From contig NZ_CAJHCQ010000024.1 of NCBI RefSeq assembly GCF_904848665.1, forward strand, positions 62,001-126,000: a stretch of 64,000 nucleotides of DNA, written 5' to 3'. Of this stretch, positions 26,120-33,686 are shown one piece after another. A program made the translations under genes and the position numbers. This stretch comes from Paraburkholderia hiiakae (lineage in GTDB: Bacteria > Pseudomonadota > Gammaproteobacteria > Burkholderiales > Burkholderiaceae). Numbering within the stretch: the first letter of the stretch is position 1; each line of letters starts with the position of its first letter. The notes beneath the pieces are model-generated. The model was not told where the DNA came from and made no database searches. It was given only the letters and a program-made list of their open reading frames with translations.

Positions 26120-27304
26120 ATGAAATTTTCGACACTCGTGGAGCGCCTGCAAGGCAAGCGCACGTCGGCCTGGGAGATTCACTACGCGGCGCAGCGCGCG
26201 CTGTCCGAGGGCGAGGACGTGATCATGCTGAGCGTAGGCGACCCGGACTTTGCCACGCCTGCGCCCATTGTCGAGCGGGCCGTCGCTGCATTGCGCGGCG
26301 GCGACACGCACTACAGCGAAGTGGCGGGTCGCCCGGCGCTGCGCGCGGCGCTCGCGCGCGAGCACACGCGAACGACGGGCCGCGAAGTGACGATGGACAA
26401 CGTGATCGTCACCGCCGGCGCGCAGAACGGCTTGTATGCAGTGGCCCAGTGCATCTGTGAAGCGGGCGACGAAGTCATCGTGCCCGAACCGATGTACCTG
26501 ACCTATGAGGCCAGCGTGCGCGCGTCGGGCGCGACGCTCGTGGGCGTCCCGGTCGATTCCGAGCGCGGCTTTCATCTGAACCTTGCACGGCTCGAAGCGG
26601 CCATCACGCCGCGCACGAAGGCGATCTTCTTCGCGACGCCGTGCAACCCGACGGGTGTCGTCATGCCGCGCGCCGATCTCGAGGCCATCGCGCGGCTCGC
26701 CTGCCAGCACGATTTGTGGGTGCTCGCCGACGAAGTCTATGCGGACCTCGTGTTCGAGCGCGAGCATGTGAGCATCGCGTCGCTCGAAGGGATGGCAGAG
26801 CGCACCATCACGCTGGGCAGCTTTTCGAAGTCGCATGCGATGCCGGGCTGGCGCGCGGGCTGGGCGGTGGCGCCCGTGCCGCTCGTCGAGCATCTCGAAC
26901 GGCTTGCGCTGTGCATGCTTTACGGACTGCCAGGTTTCATCCAGGAGGGGGCGCTTGCGGGGATCGAAGCGCGCGAGGCAATCGTGGGCGAGATGCGCGA
27001 CGTGTATCGCCGCCGTCGCGACGTCGTGTACGAACGCTTGAGCCGCGTGCCGGGCCTGCGTTGTCTGCTGCCGGAGGCGGGCATGTTCATGATGGTGGAT
27101 GTGCGCGGCACCGGCCTCGATACGCACGCGTTCACCTGGCAACTCTTTCACGCGCAGAAGGTCTCGCTGCTCGACGCGAGTGCTTTCGGCGATACGGCAC
27201 AGGGCTTCGTGCGCTTCGGCTTCGTGGTGGACGAGAACCGCCTCGCCGACGCCTGTGAGCGGATTGCGACGTTCGTTGCGAGTCTGGTGGCTGTCGATGC
27301 ATGA
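26120..27304 (+). CDS. aruH: PLP-dependent aminotransferase, AruH-like (arginine:pyruvate transaminase family)
   Basis: 394-residue fold-type I class I/II aminotransferase. PLP-site residues: N176 in CNPTG, D204 and Y207 in ADEVYADL, Schiff-base K237 in GSFSKSHAMPGW. It closely follows P. aeruginosa AruH in length and in blocks such as AWEIHYAA, MLSVGDPDF, NTHY/DTHYSEV and CMLYGLPGFIQ. AruH transfers the alpha-amino group of L-arginine to pyruvate, giving the 2-keto acid used by AruI, and an AruI-like gene lies 4.3 kb upstream. No guanidinobutyrase is encoded nearby, so the physiological substrate could be another basic amino acid such as trimethyllysine (inference). Confidence 0.82.
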   Translation: MKFSTLVERLQGKRTSAWEIHYAAQRALSEGEDVIMLSVGDPDFATPAPIVERAVAALRGGDTHYSEVAGRPALRAALAREHTRTTGREVTMDNVIVTAGAQNGLYAVAQCICEAGDEVIVPEPMYLTYEASVRASGATLVGVPVDSERGFHLNLARLEAAITPRTKAIFFATPCNPTGVVMPRADLEAIARLACQHDLWVLADEVYADLVFEREHVSIASLEGMAERTITLGSFSKSHAMPGWRAGWAVAPVPLVEHLERLALCMLYGLPGFIQEGALAGIEAREAIVGEMRDVYRRRRDVVYERLSRVPGLRCLLPEAGMFMMVDVRGTGLDTHAFTWQLFHAQKVSLLDASAFGDTAQGFVRFGFVVDENRLADACERIATFVASLVAVDA

Positions 27305-28307
27305 CATGCTCGCCATGAGTGTGACCGGCGACTCGGGCGAGCGGCTGCCGCTGCGCGCGTGGCGGCTGGCTGGCCGCGGCGATGGTCCCAGCGTTCATCT
27401 GCAAGCTGGTCTCCACGCGGACGAAATTGCGGGCATGCACGTGCTGCACACGTTGCTGCCGCGGCTGCGCGAGGCGCATGAGAACGGGCGCCTTGCGGGT
27501 ACGGTCACGGTCGTGCCGCAGGCGAATCCGCTGGGCCTCGCGCAGTTTCGCCATGGCCGCCTGCTCGGCCGCTTTCATGACGCGACGAGCCGCAATTTCA
27601 ACCGGCACTTTCACGAGTCGATCGCCACGGAGCGCGCGCCGACCACGTTTGCCGCGTGGCAACAAGCACTCTTCGGGCTCGCGCGCGGGGCGCAGATCGT
27701 GCTGGACCTGCATACGGATTCGGATGCGCTGCCTTACCTTTATATGCATCGCGGCTTCTGGCCTGAAGGCCGCGACCTCGCTGCCGCATTGAACGCGCAA
27801 GTCGCCATCCTCTGGGACGACGACGACGGCGCATTCGAAGGCGCGATCGTGGCGCATGGCCAGCGCGATCCGCACGCGAAATTGCGCCTTGCGGCGACGA
27901 TCGAACTGCGCGGGCAATCGGATGTGAGCGATGCCCTGGCCCAGCGCGACGCGGATGGCCTCTACCGCTTTCTTTGCGCGCGGGGCGTCATCGACGAGCC
28001 GGTGGCGCGTACGCAATGGGACGGCGAGGCCGTGCCGATGGCGAACATGGAGACGATCTTCGCGCCGGTTTCGGGCGTCCTCGTCTATACGTGCGAACTG
28101 GGCGAGCGCGTGGAGCAGGGCGCACCGATCGCGCGCATCGTCGCGAGGCCGGGCGATCCTTCCAGCGAGGTCGTGTTGCGCGCGCCGCAAAGCGGGCGGG
28201 TCGTGACCCGCAATCGCGACCGGTTGATCGCGCAGGGCGATGTAGCACTGAAGCTGACCGGCTCGCAACCGTCGGCGGGCTGGCGGGGCGGCGCGCTCGA
28301 TCCGTAA
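27297..28307 (+). CDS. AspA/AstE-family zinc deacylase (succinylglutamate desuccinylase/aspartoacylase-like)
   Basis: 336-residue M14-like metallohydrolase. The Zn motif appears as GLHADEIAG in place of the canonical GxHGNE, with a second-ligand region DLHTDSDALPY. The C-terminal quarter (about 245-315) looks like a barrel-sandwich/biotinyl-like domain (ETIFAPVSGVLVYTCELGERVEQG). Such enzymes remove an acyl group from the alpha-nitrogen of amino acids or cleave related amides. The ATG overlaps the transaminase stop by 8 bases, so translation is coupled; ATG 27306 and 27315 are alternatives. A role in freeing the amino group before transamination is plausible but unproven. Confidence 0.8.
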   Translation: MHDMLAMSVTGDSGERLPLRAWRLAGRGDGPSVHLQAGLHADEIAGMHVLHTLLPRLREAHENGRLAGTVTVVPQANPLGLAQFRHGRLLGRFHDATSRNFNRHFHESIATERAPTTFAAWQQALFGLARGAQIVLDLHTDSDALPYLYMHRGFWPEGRDLAAALNAQVAILWDDDDGAFEGAIVAHGQRDPHAKLRLAATIELRGQSDVSDALAQRDADGLYRFLCARGVIDEPVARTQWDGEAVPMANMETIFAPVSGVLVYTCELGERVEQGAPIARIVARPGDPSSEVVLRAPQSGRVVTRNRDRLIAQGDVALKLTGSQPSAGWRGGALDP

Positions 28308-28380
28308 CGCGTAAGAAGGGCGTAGCGCGATGGACACGTGCGTGTCACGCCTGGAACGATTCGGATGTTCGACAACAAAC

Positions 28381-28398
28381 TGAATGAACGATCATTCA
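28381..28398. promoter_or_regulatory. TetR-type operator upstream of the flavin oxidoreductase
   Basis: TGAATGA-ACGA-TCATTCA, a perfect 7-base-arm palindrome that contains the TGAA-N6-TTCA pattern, 57 bases before the oxidoreductase start. The promoter boxes are less clear than at the other sites; GATTAT at 28410-28415 is a possible -10. Confidence 0.65.
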
Positions 28399-28454
28399 AG
28401 AGTGATTGGGATTATCCACAGTCTCGATCACGTAACAGAACAGGGCTCGCTTTC

Positions 28455-30437
28455 ATGAATGCCACTTTGTTTCCACGGCTCTTTTCGCCACTCCAGATTC
28501 GCGGCGTCACGCTCAAAAACCGCATCATGTCTACCGGACATGACACGACGATGCCGACCGACGGTCACGTCAACGACGCGCTCATCGCCTATCATGAAGC
28601 CCGCGCGCGCGGCGGCGCGGGGCTCATCGTGATGCAGGTCGCGGGCGTGCACGAGACCGCGCGCTACACGTCGCACCTTCTCATGGCGACCGACGACGGT
28701 TGTATTCCAGGCTATCGGCGCCTCGCCGATGCCGTTCACGCGCACGGTTGCACGCTGTTTTCGCAGCTCTTTCATCCGGGCCGTGAGTTGATGGAATCGG
28801 CGGATGGGTTGCTCGCGGTGGCCTATGCGCCGTCGTCGGTGCCCAATGAACGCTTTCGCGTGATGCCGCGCGAACTTTCGCACGCGATGATCGACGAGAT
28901 CGTGCGCGGCTACGGGCAGGCCGCGCGCCGCATGTGCGAGGCCGGGCTCGACGGCGTGGAATTCGTGGCGAGCCACGGCTATTTGCCCTCGCAGTTCCTG
29001 AATCCGCGCGTGAATCAACGCACCGATGCCTATGGCGGTACGCTCGAAAACCGGCTGCGCTTCCTGCGTGAAGTGCTCGAGGAAATCCGTCGTCAGACTT
29101 CGGAAGACTTCGTGATTGGCATGCGTATCAGCGCGGGGGAGCGCGATGCAAGCGGCCTCACGGCCGAAGACGCGCTCGAGGCATGCACGCAGCTTCAGGC
29201 CCAACTCGACTATGTGAACATCATCGCGGGCAATTCCGCGTCGCTGGGCGGTGCGATGCATATCGTGCCGCCCATGGCGTTCGCGAATGCCTATGTCGCC
29301 ACCGATTCGCGCGGGTTCAAGGAACGCCTCTCGATTCCGGTGTTCGTCGGCGGGCGTATCAATCAGCCTCACGAGGCCGAGGCGGTCATCGCGAACGCGC
29401 AGGCGGACGTGTGCGGCATGACGCGGGCGCTGATCTGCGATCCGCAGATGCCGGTCAAGGCGCAGGCCGGCAAGACCGACGACATTCGCGCGTGTATCGG
29501 CTGCAATCAGGCCTGTATTGGACACTTCCATCGCGGCTATCCGATCTCGTGCATTCAACATCCCGAGACGGGGCGCGAGCTGACTTACGCGGAAATGAAG
29601 CCGGCCGCGCGTCCACGCAAGGTGGTGGTGGTCGGCGGCGGCCCGGCAGGCATGAAGGCGGCGGCCACGGCGGCAAAGCGCGGGCACGACGTCACGCTTT
29701 ACGAGGCCGGCAGTCAGCTTGGCGGGCAGGCGTTGCTCGCGCAGTTGCTGCCGCGCCGCAGCGAGTTTGGCGGCATCGCGACGAACCTCGCGCGCGAGCT
29801 GGAATTGTCGGGCGCACGTGTGGTGAAGAACACGCGCGTGGATGCGGCGTTGATCCGCGATCTGCGTCCCGATGTGGTCATTCTGGCGACGGGCGCCGCG
29901 CCTTACGTGCCCGCGTTCGAGAGCGACGGCGGGGTGCAGGTGGTGAACGCGTGGCAAGTGCTGCGCGGGGAGGCGAAGGTGGGCGCGCGCGCACTGGTGG
30001 TCGACTGGCGATCCGATTGGGTCGGGCCAGGCGTTGCCGAGTTACTGGCGCGCGCGGGGACCGCGGTTCAACTGGCCGTGAACGGGACGCACGCGGGCGA
30101 GACGCTGCCGCTTTATGTACGCGACGATATTGCCGCGGAACTACATCGGCGCCAGATACCCGTGACGCCGTACGCGCGCCTGTATGGATGCGACGGCGAC
30201 ACCGTGTTCATGCAGCACAGTACGAGCGAAGAGCCCATCGTTTTTGAAGGCGTCGATACGCTCGTGCTGTGTTACGGGCACAAGTCCGAGTCCGAGTTGG
30301 AGGCGGCGTTGCGCCCGCTCGCCAACGGCCGGGAAGATGCGGCGCTCGCCGAGCTGATCACGATTGGCGACTGCATGGCGCCACGCACGGCAGAGGAAGC
30401 CGTGTACGAAGGGTTGAAGGCAGGTTGGCATATTTAA
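28455..30437 (+). CDS. NADH:flavin oxidoreductase, DgcA/StcD-like N-demethylating dehydrogenase
   Basis: 660-residue fusion of an N-terminal FMN TIM barrel (Old Yellow Enzyme fold, 1-360, with LFSPLQIRGVTLKNRIMSTGHDT and GGRINQPHEAE) and a C-terminal FAD/NAD(P) domain (VVVVGGGPAGMKAAATAAKRGHDVTLYE). Between them is a [4Fe-4S] motif CIGCNQACIGHFHRG…C. The architecture is shared with 2,4-dienoyl-CoA reductase and trimethylamine dehydrogenase. In betaine catabolism, dimethylglycine dehydrogenase subunit DgcA and N-methylproline demethylase StcD have it. Context favours removal of a methyl group from a tertiary amine left by the Rieske enzyme. Start chosen because the operator at 28381 lies upstream and AGGG precedes ATG 28455. 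No DgcB partner is seen. Confidence 0.85.
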   Translation: MNATLFPRLFSPLQIRGVTLKNRIMSTGHDTTMPTDGHVNDALIAYHEARARGGAGLIVMQVAGVHETARYTSHLLMATDDGCIPGYRRLADAVHAHGCTLFSQLFHPGRELMESADGLLAVAYAPSSVPNERFRVMPRELSHAMIDEIVRGYGQAARRMCEAGLDGVEFVASHGYLPSQFLNPRVNQRTDAYGGTLENRLRFLREVLEEIRRQTSEDFVIGMRISAGERDASGLTAEDALEACTQLQAQLDYVNIIAGNSASLGGAMHIVPPMAFANAYVATDSRGFKERLSIPVFVGGRINQPHEAEAVIANAQADVCGMTRALICDPQMPVKAQAGKTDDIRACIGCNQACIGHFHRGYPISCIQHPETGRELTYAEMKPAARPRKVVVVGGGPAGMKAAATAAKRGHDVTLYEAGSQLGGQALLAQLLPRRSEFGGIATNLARELELSGARVVKNTRVDAALIRDLRPDVVILATGAAPYVPAFESDGGVQVVNAWQVLRGEAKVGARALVVDWRSDWVGPGVAELLARAGTAVQLAVNGTHAGETLPLYVRDDIAAELHRRQIPVTPYARLYGCDGDTVFMQHSTSEEPIVFEGVDTLVLCYGHKSESELEAALRPLANGREDAALAELITIGDCMAPRTAEEAVYEGLKAGWHI

Positions 30438-30474
30438 GGCGAATGGCTGTGCGGCTCGCCACGCTCGACGCAAT

Positions 30475-30508
30475 CGCCGAGACCGCGCTGCCTTTCGCGG
30501 TCTCGGCG
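30475..30508. terminator. Stem-loop between convergent genes
   Basis: 13-base arms CGCCGAGACCGCG (30475-30487) and CGCGGTCTCGGCG (30496-30508) around an 8-base loop, placed between the flavin oxidoreductase (+) and an acyl-CoA dehydrogenase (-). GGTCTCGGCG is repeated directly after. There is no strong T-run, so it is a probable 3' end structure. Confidence 0.6.
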
Positions 30509-30636
30509 GTCTCGGCGTTCTCGAAGTCGATGCGCGCCGGCGCGATGCCGCTGCTGCGCCCATGAGCAGCGCAGAAGGCGATCGTTCGTTGAAACCGGAT
30601 GCGTCGCCATGGCGCGATGTCCGCAGTGGTGCACGA

Positions 30637-31650
30637 TTACGTCCCGACCGCCGCCGCTTCGTCGAGCGCATCGTAAATGCCGATGACGCCCGCAGCAACG
30701 TTGCTCCAGTGATCGATGGCGTGCGTGCCGACGACGTCGTCCCAGAACGACTCCGACCCGTATTGCAGACGTTGCGCGTGCAACCGCCGCGTATAGAGCT
30801 GCAGGTCGTACTCTGCGGTGATGCCCATCGCGCCGACTAGCGCGTGTGCGCCGTTCGCCACCAGTGGCGCGGCGCGGCTCGCGCGCGCCTTCGCAATGGC
30901 CGCTGCGATGCGCTGCTCCGAAGTGTGGTGCCCCGCGCAGCCCAGCTGGGCCGCGACGCGTGTGGCGGCCACGTGCTCGGCCATCACGCTCAACTGCTGC
31001 TGAACGGCCTGGAACTTGCCCAGCGAGCGCCCGAACTGCTGGCGGTCGTTCACGTAGCCGAGCGTCATGTCGAATACGCGCTGCATGCCGCCCGCCATCG
31101 TCGCGGCTGTGGCGAGGGCGCCCAGTTCGCCCACGCCACGCACAGTTGCGGGCAGCGCGCGCGCCGCGTGCGCGGGATAGGTGAGCGTGGCGTCGAGGCT
31201 GTCACCGTGAGCGCGCAATTCGGCACTGGCGAGCGGGACGAGGCTCGCGCCATCGGCAGTTTCGACGATGAGCGTGTCGGCCACGAGACCATAGGGCACG
31301 AACGCCGCGCCGTGCCGCGAGGCGTTGCCAAGCGCAATGGCGATGGGACCGCGTGGCGCTTCAACGCCCGCGCGTGCAAGCAGCTCGCGCGCGATCATGG
31401 TGTGCGCGGCGGGCAGTGGCAGCGCGTGCGCGCCGAATTCGAACAGCGCGCCCGCCGCGGCGGCGAGGCGCATACCCGAGCCGCCTTTCTCCTCAGGCAC
31501 GAGCGCGTCGAGAAAGCCGAGCGCATCGAGCTGGTCCCACAGGGCGCGTCCCGCATTGCGCTCGCGCGCTGCTTCCACGGTGCGCACGAATTGCGGCGTG
31601 CAGTGACGCTCGAGCACGGTATGCGCCGATTCGGTCAGCATGTCATCCAT
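30637..31650 (-). CDS. Acyl-CoA dehydrogenase family protein (partner subunit type)
   Basis: About 337 residues, shorter than usual. Seen: WDQLDALGFLDALVPEEKGGSGM, a weakened middle domain, and the C-terminal helical bundle with RQQFGRSLGKFQAVQQQLSVMAEHVAATR and GAMGITAEYDLQLYTRR. Such divergent short ACADs usually form a heteromer with a full ACAD encoded next door; the gene at 31679 is that neighbour. ATG 31650 is preferred to ATG 31665 because GGAGAAG lies 8-9 bases before it. Third gene of the leftward MaoC operon. Confidence 0.85.
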   Translation of the reverse strand: MDDMLTESAHTVLERHCTPQFVRTVEAARERNAGRALWDQLDALGFLDALVPEEKGGSGMRLAAAAGALFEFGAHALPLPAAHTMIARELLARAGVEAPRGPIAIALGNASRHGAAFVPYGLVADTLIVETADGASLVPLASAELRAHGDSLDATLTYPAHAARALPATVRGVGELGALATAATMAGGMQRVFDMTLGYVNDRQQFGRSLGKFQAVQQQLSVMAEHVAATRVAAQLGCAGHHTSEQRIAAAIAKARASRAAPLVANGAHALVGAMGITAEYDLQLYTRRLHAQRLQYGSESFWDDVVGTHAIDHWSNVAAGVIGIYDALDEAAAVGT

Positions 31651-31678
31651 GGTGTTCTTCTCCATGTTCGTCGTTCGT

Positions 31679-32845
31679 TTAGCGCAGCCCGAGGCCGCGC
31701 GCGATCATGCCGCGCAGGATCTCGCGCGTGCCGCCGCGCAGCGAGTACGACGGCGCGATCTTCGTCACGTAGTCGAGCGTATCGGCAAGTTCGCGGGCCA
31801 CGGCTTGCTGCGGATGCGCGCCGAGCGCGTCGCCGATCAGCGTGGGCACGCTCTGCTCGAAGCTGGTGCCAAGATCCTTCACGAGGGCGGCCTGCGTGGC
31901 GGGGCTCCCGCCGTTGGCAAGCGCTCCCGTGACGGCGACGGACATCGCCCGCAACGTGGCCAGTTCGGTCACGAACGCGCCGAGCGTGCGGCGCTCGCTC
32001 TCGCCAACCGGCGTGTGGGTTGTACGCGAGGCTTCGCGCAACGCATGCGCCCATTCTTCGAGCAGTACGATGCTCGAATAAATGCGCTCGGGACCGCTGC
32101 GCTCGAACGCCAGCTCGGCGGTGACCTGTTCCCAGCCCGCGCCTTCGGTGCCGATCAGTGCGCTCTCGGGCAGTTCGACATCGTCGAAGGTGACTTCGGA
32201 GAAATGCGCGTCGCCGGTGAGGTCGTGGATCGGCGCGATATGCACGCCCGGCAGCGACAAATCGACGATCAGTTGCGAGAGCCCGCGATGCCGGTCCTCG
32301 GGCGCGCCCGAGGTGCGCACGAGCGCGATCATGAAGTGCGAGTGCGGCGCGTTGGTCGTCCAGATCTTGCGGCCCGACAGACGCCAGCCGCTGGCCGTGC
32401 GCTCGGCGCGCGTGCGTACGCTCGCGAGGTCGGAACCCGCGTTCGGCTCGCTCATGCCGATGCAGAAAAATGCCTCGGCCGTGCAGATACGCGGCAAATA
32501 AAACGCTTTCTGCTCCTCGGTGCCGTAGCGGGCGATGAGCGGGCCGCTCTGGCGGTCGGCGATCCAGTGAGCCGAAACCGGCGCGCCGGCCGCAAGCAGT
32601 TCTTCCACGAGCACGAAACGCGCGAATGGACTGCGACCGCCTCCGCCATATGCGCGCGGCAGCGTGAGGCCCAACCAGCCATGCGCCGCGAGCTGGCGGC
32701 TGAAGTCGGCGTCGAAACCGAGCCACGAACGCGCGCGCACGGCGGGCGGCACGCCTTTGAGCGCTTCAGCGAGAAATGCGCGCACCGGTGCGCGCAAGGC
32801 TTCGTCTTCGGGGGGAATCGTTCTGAGTGCGAAAGGGTCGTTCAT
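31679..32845 (-). CDS. Acyl-CoA dehydrogenase
   Basis: 388-residue ACAD with GLTLPRAYGGGGRSPFARFVLVEELLAAG, CIGMSEPNAGSDLASVRTRA, WRLSGRKIWTTNAPHSHFMI and the C-terminal SLRGGTREILRGMIARGLGL. The ending is the type found in large-substrate FadE-like heteromeric dehydrogenases. It is coupled to the short partner gene 28 bases downstream and follows the MaoC gene by 60 bases. The substrate is unknown; the CoA-transferase on the divergent arm may supply it. Confidence 0.9.
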   Translation of the reverse strand: MNDPFALRTIPPEDEALRAPVRAFLAEALKGVPPAVRARSWLGFDADFSRQLAAHGWLGLTLPRAYGGGGRSPFARFVLVEELLAAGAPVSAHWIADRQSGPLIARYGTEEQKAFYLPRICTAEAFFCIGMSEPNAGSDLASVRTRAERTASGWRLSGRKIWTTNAPHSHFMIALVRTSGAPEDRHRGLSQLIVDLSLPGVHIAPIHDLTGDAHFSEVTFDDVELPESALIGTEGAGWEQVTAELAFERSGPERIYSSIVLLEEWAHALREASRTTHTPVGESERRTLGAFVTELATLRAMSVAVTGALANGGSPATQAALVKDLGTSFEQSVPTLIGDALGAHPQQAVARELADTLDYVTKIAPSYSLRGGTREILRGMIARGLGLR

Positions 32846-32905
32846 AACGTGCTGCGCTTTACAGCGCAGTTCCTGGCAGTGCGAAGTCATCAGGCGCTTG
32901 CGCGC

Positions 32906-33376
32906 TCATTCGGGGCGGCCGGCGAGCATGCGCTTGACCGTGTACGAGAGCACGAGTTCGTCGCGCTGGTTGAGCACTTCGACGCGGCTCGTCACCACGG
33001 CGCGATTGTGCTTCGAGGTGGGCTTCACTTCCTCGACTTCCACCACGCCGTAGATCGTGTCGTTGACGAGCACCGGCGCGTGCGCCTTCATCGAGAACTC
33101 GAGCATGGCGAGCCCGGTGCCTTGCACCATAGTCTGGAATAGCAAGCCTTCGATCAGGCCGCTCGTGAGCGCGCCCGGCACGGGGCGGCCGCTCATGGCG
33201 CCGTGTTCGAAATGCGCGTCGATGAAGATCGCCTCCAGCATGCCGGTAGCCGAAATGAAATTGACCAGATCGGTTTCCGTGACCGTACGTCGGAACGTGC
33301 GAAAGCGCTGACCCGCTTGCAGTTCCTGCCAGTAGAAACCGCGTCCGAGCAGTTGGGCGTTTTCATGTGTCGTCAT
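32906..33376 (-). CDS. MaoC-family (R)-specific enoyl-CoA hydratase-like protein
   Basis: 156-residue single hotdog domain starting with the MaoC N-terminal pattern YWQELQAGQRFRTFRRTVTETDLVNFISATGM, then PGALTSGLIEGLLFQ. The catalytic Asp/His pair of (R)-hydratases (D-x4-H) is not cleanly conserved; IDAHFEHG occupies that place. It would hydrate the enoyl-CoA made by the ACAD pair, completing a short beta-oxidation-like sequence. First gene of the leftward operon. Confidence 0.85.
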   Translation of the reverse strand: MTTHENAQLLGRGFYWQELQAGQRFRTFRRTVTETDLVNFISATGMLEAIFIDAHFEHGAMSGRPVPGALTSGLIEGLLFQTMVQGTGLAMLEFSMKAHAPVLVNDTIYGVVEVEEVKPTSKHNRAVVTSRVEVLNQRDELVLSYTVKRMLAGRPE

Positions 33377-33425
33377 GCCTGTCTTCCTCCGGTGTGGGAT
33401 GGCGCGCTGCGCCGGTATCGTGTTC

Positions 33426-33439
33426 CGATTCTAGAATCG
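33426..33439. promoter_or_regulatory. Perfect 14-base palindrome, candidate IclR operator
   Basis: CGATTCTAGAATCG lies in the divergent region between the MaoC operon and the MHS transporter, 50 bases before the MaoC start. A second palindrome lies 21 bases away. Confidence 0.5.
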
Positions 33440-33460
33440 CGTTTCGATATCGGCAACACC

Positions 33461-33476
33461 GTTCGAATATTGGAAC
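33461..33476. promoter_or_regulatory. Imperfect palindrome, candidate IclR operator
   Basis: GTTCGAATATTGGAAC matches its own reverse complement except at one symmetric pair and resembles the GTTCG…CGNAC pattern described for IclR-family regulators such as PcaU/PobR (from memory). The IclR gene of the same cluster lies at 36499. Direct repeats ATTCGGAA at 33582-33589 and 33601-33608 add to the site. Confidence 0.5.
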
Positions 33477-33686
33477 AGGGTTGTCTGGCCGGGGTGACAC
33501 GGTAAGCTATTGTTTATAAAGAAAAATAGATCAAAAAGTCGGCGCTTCGAGGGTATACGCCAGGCGCAGCTTTTGTTCGGTATTCGGAATCCGGTGCTAC
33601 ATTCGGAACCGAGGTCGGTTTTTGCCGGCCCAGCAGCCAGAACGATTCGAATAAACCTGAAAACAGGAATCAAGGAGACAAGCTGG

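Noticed and set aside
20234..27304. Classical arginine transaminase pathway as the full explanation
   Set aside because: The two Aru-like enzymes fit it, but no guanidinobutyrase is present and the co-regulated CoA-ester and betaine-type enzymes would be unexplained. Kept only as an alternative.
30444..30566. Small frame between the flavin oxidoreductase and the ACAD gene
   Set aside because: Its codons are mostly the arms of the 30475-30508 hairpin and its repeats; no ribosome site.
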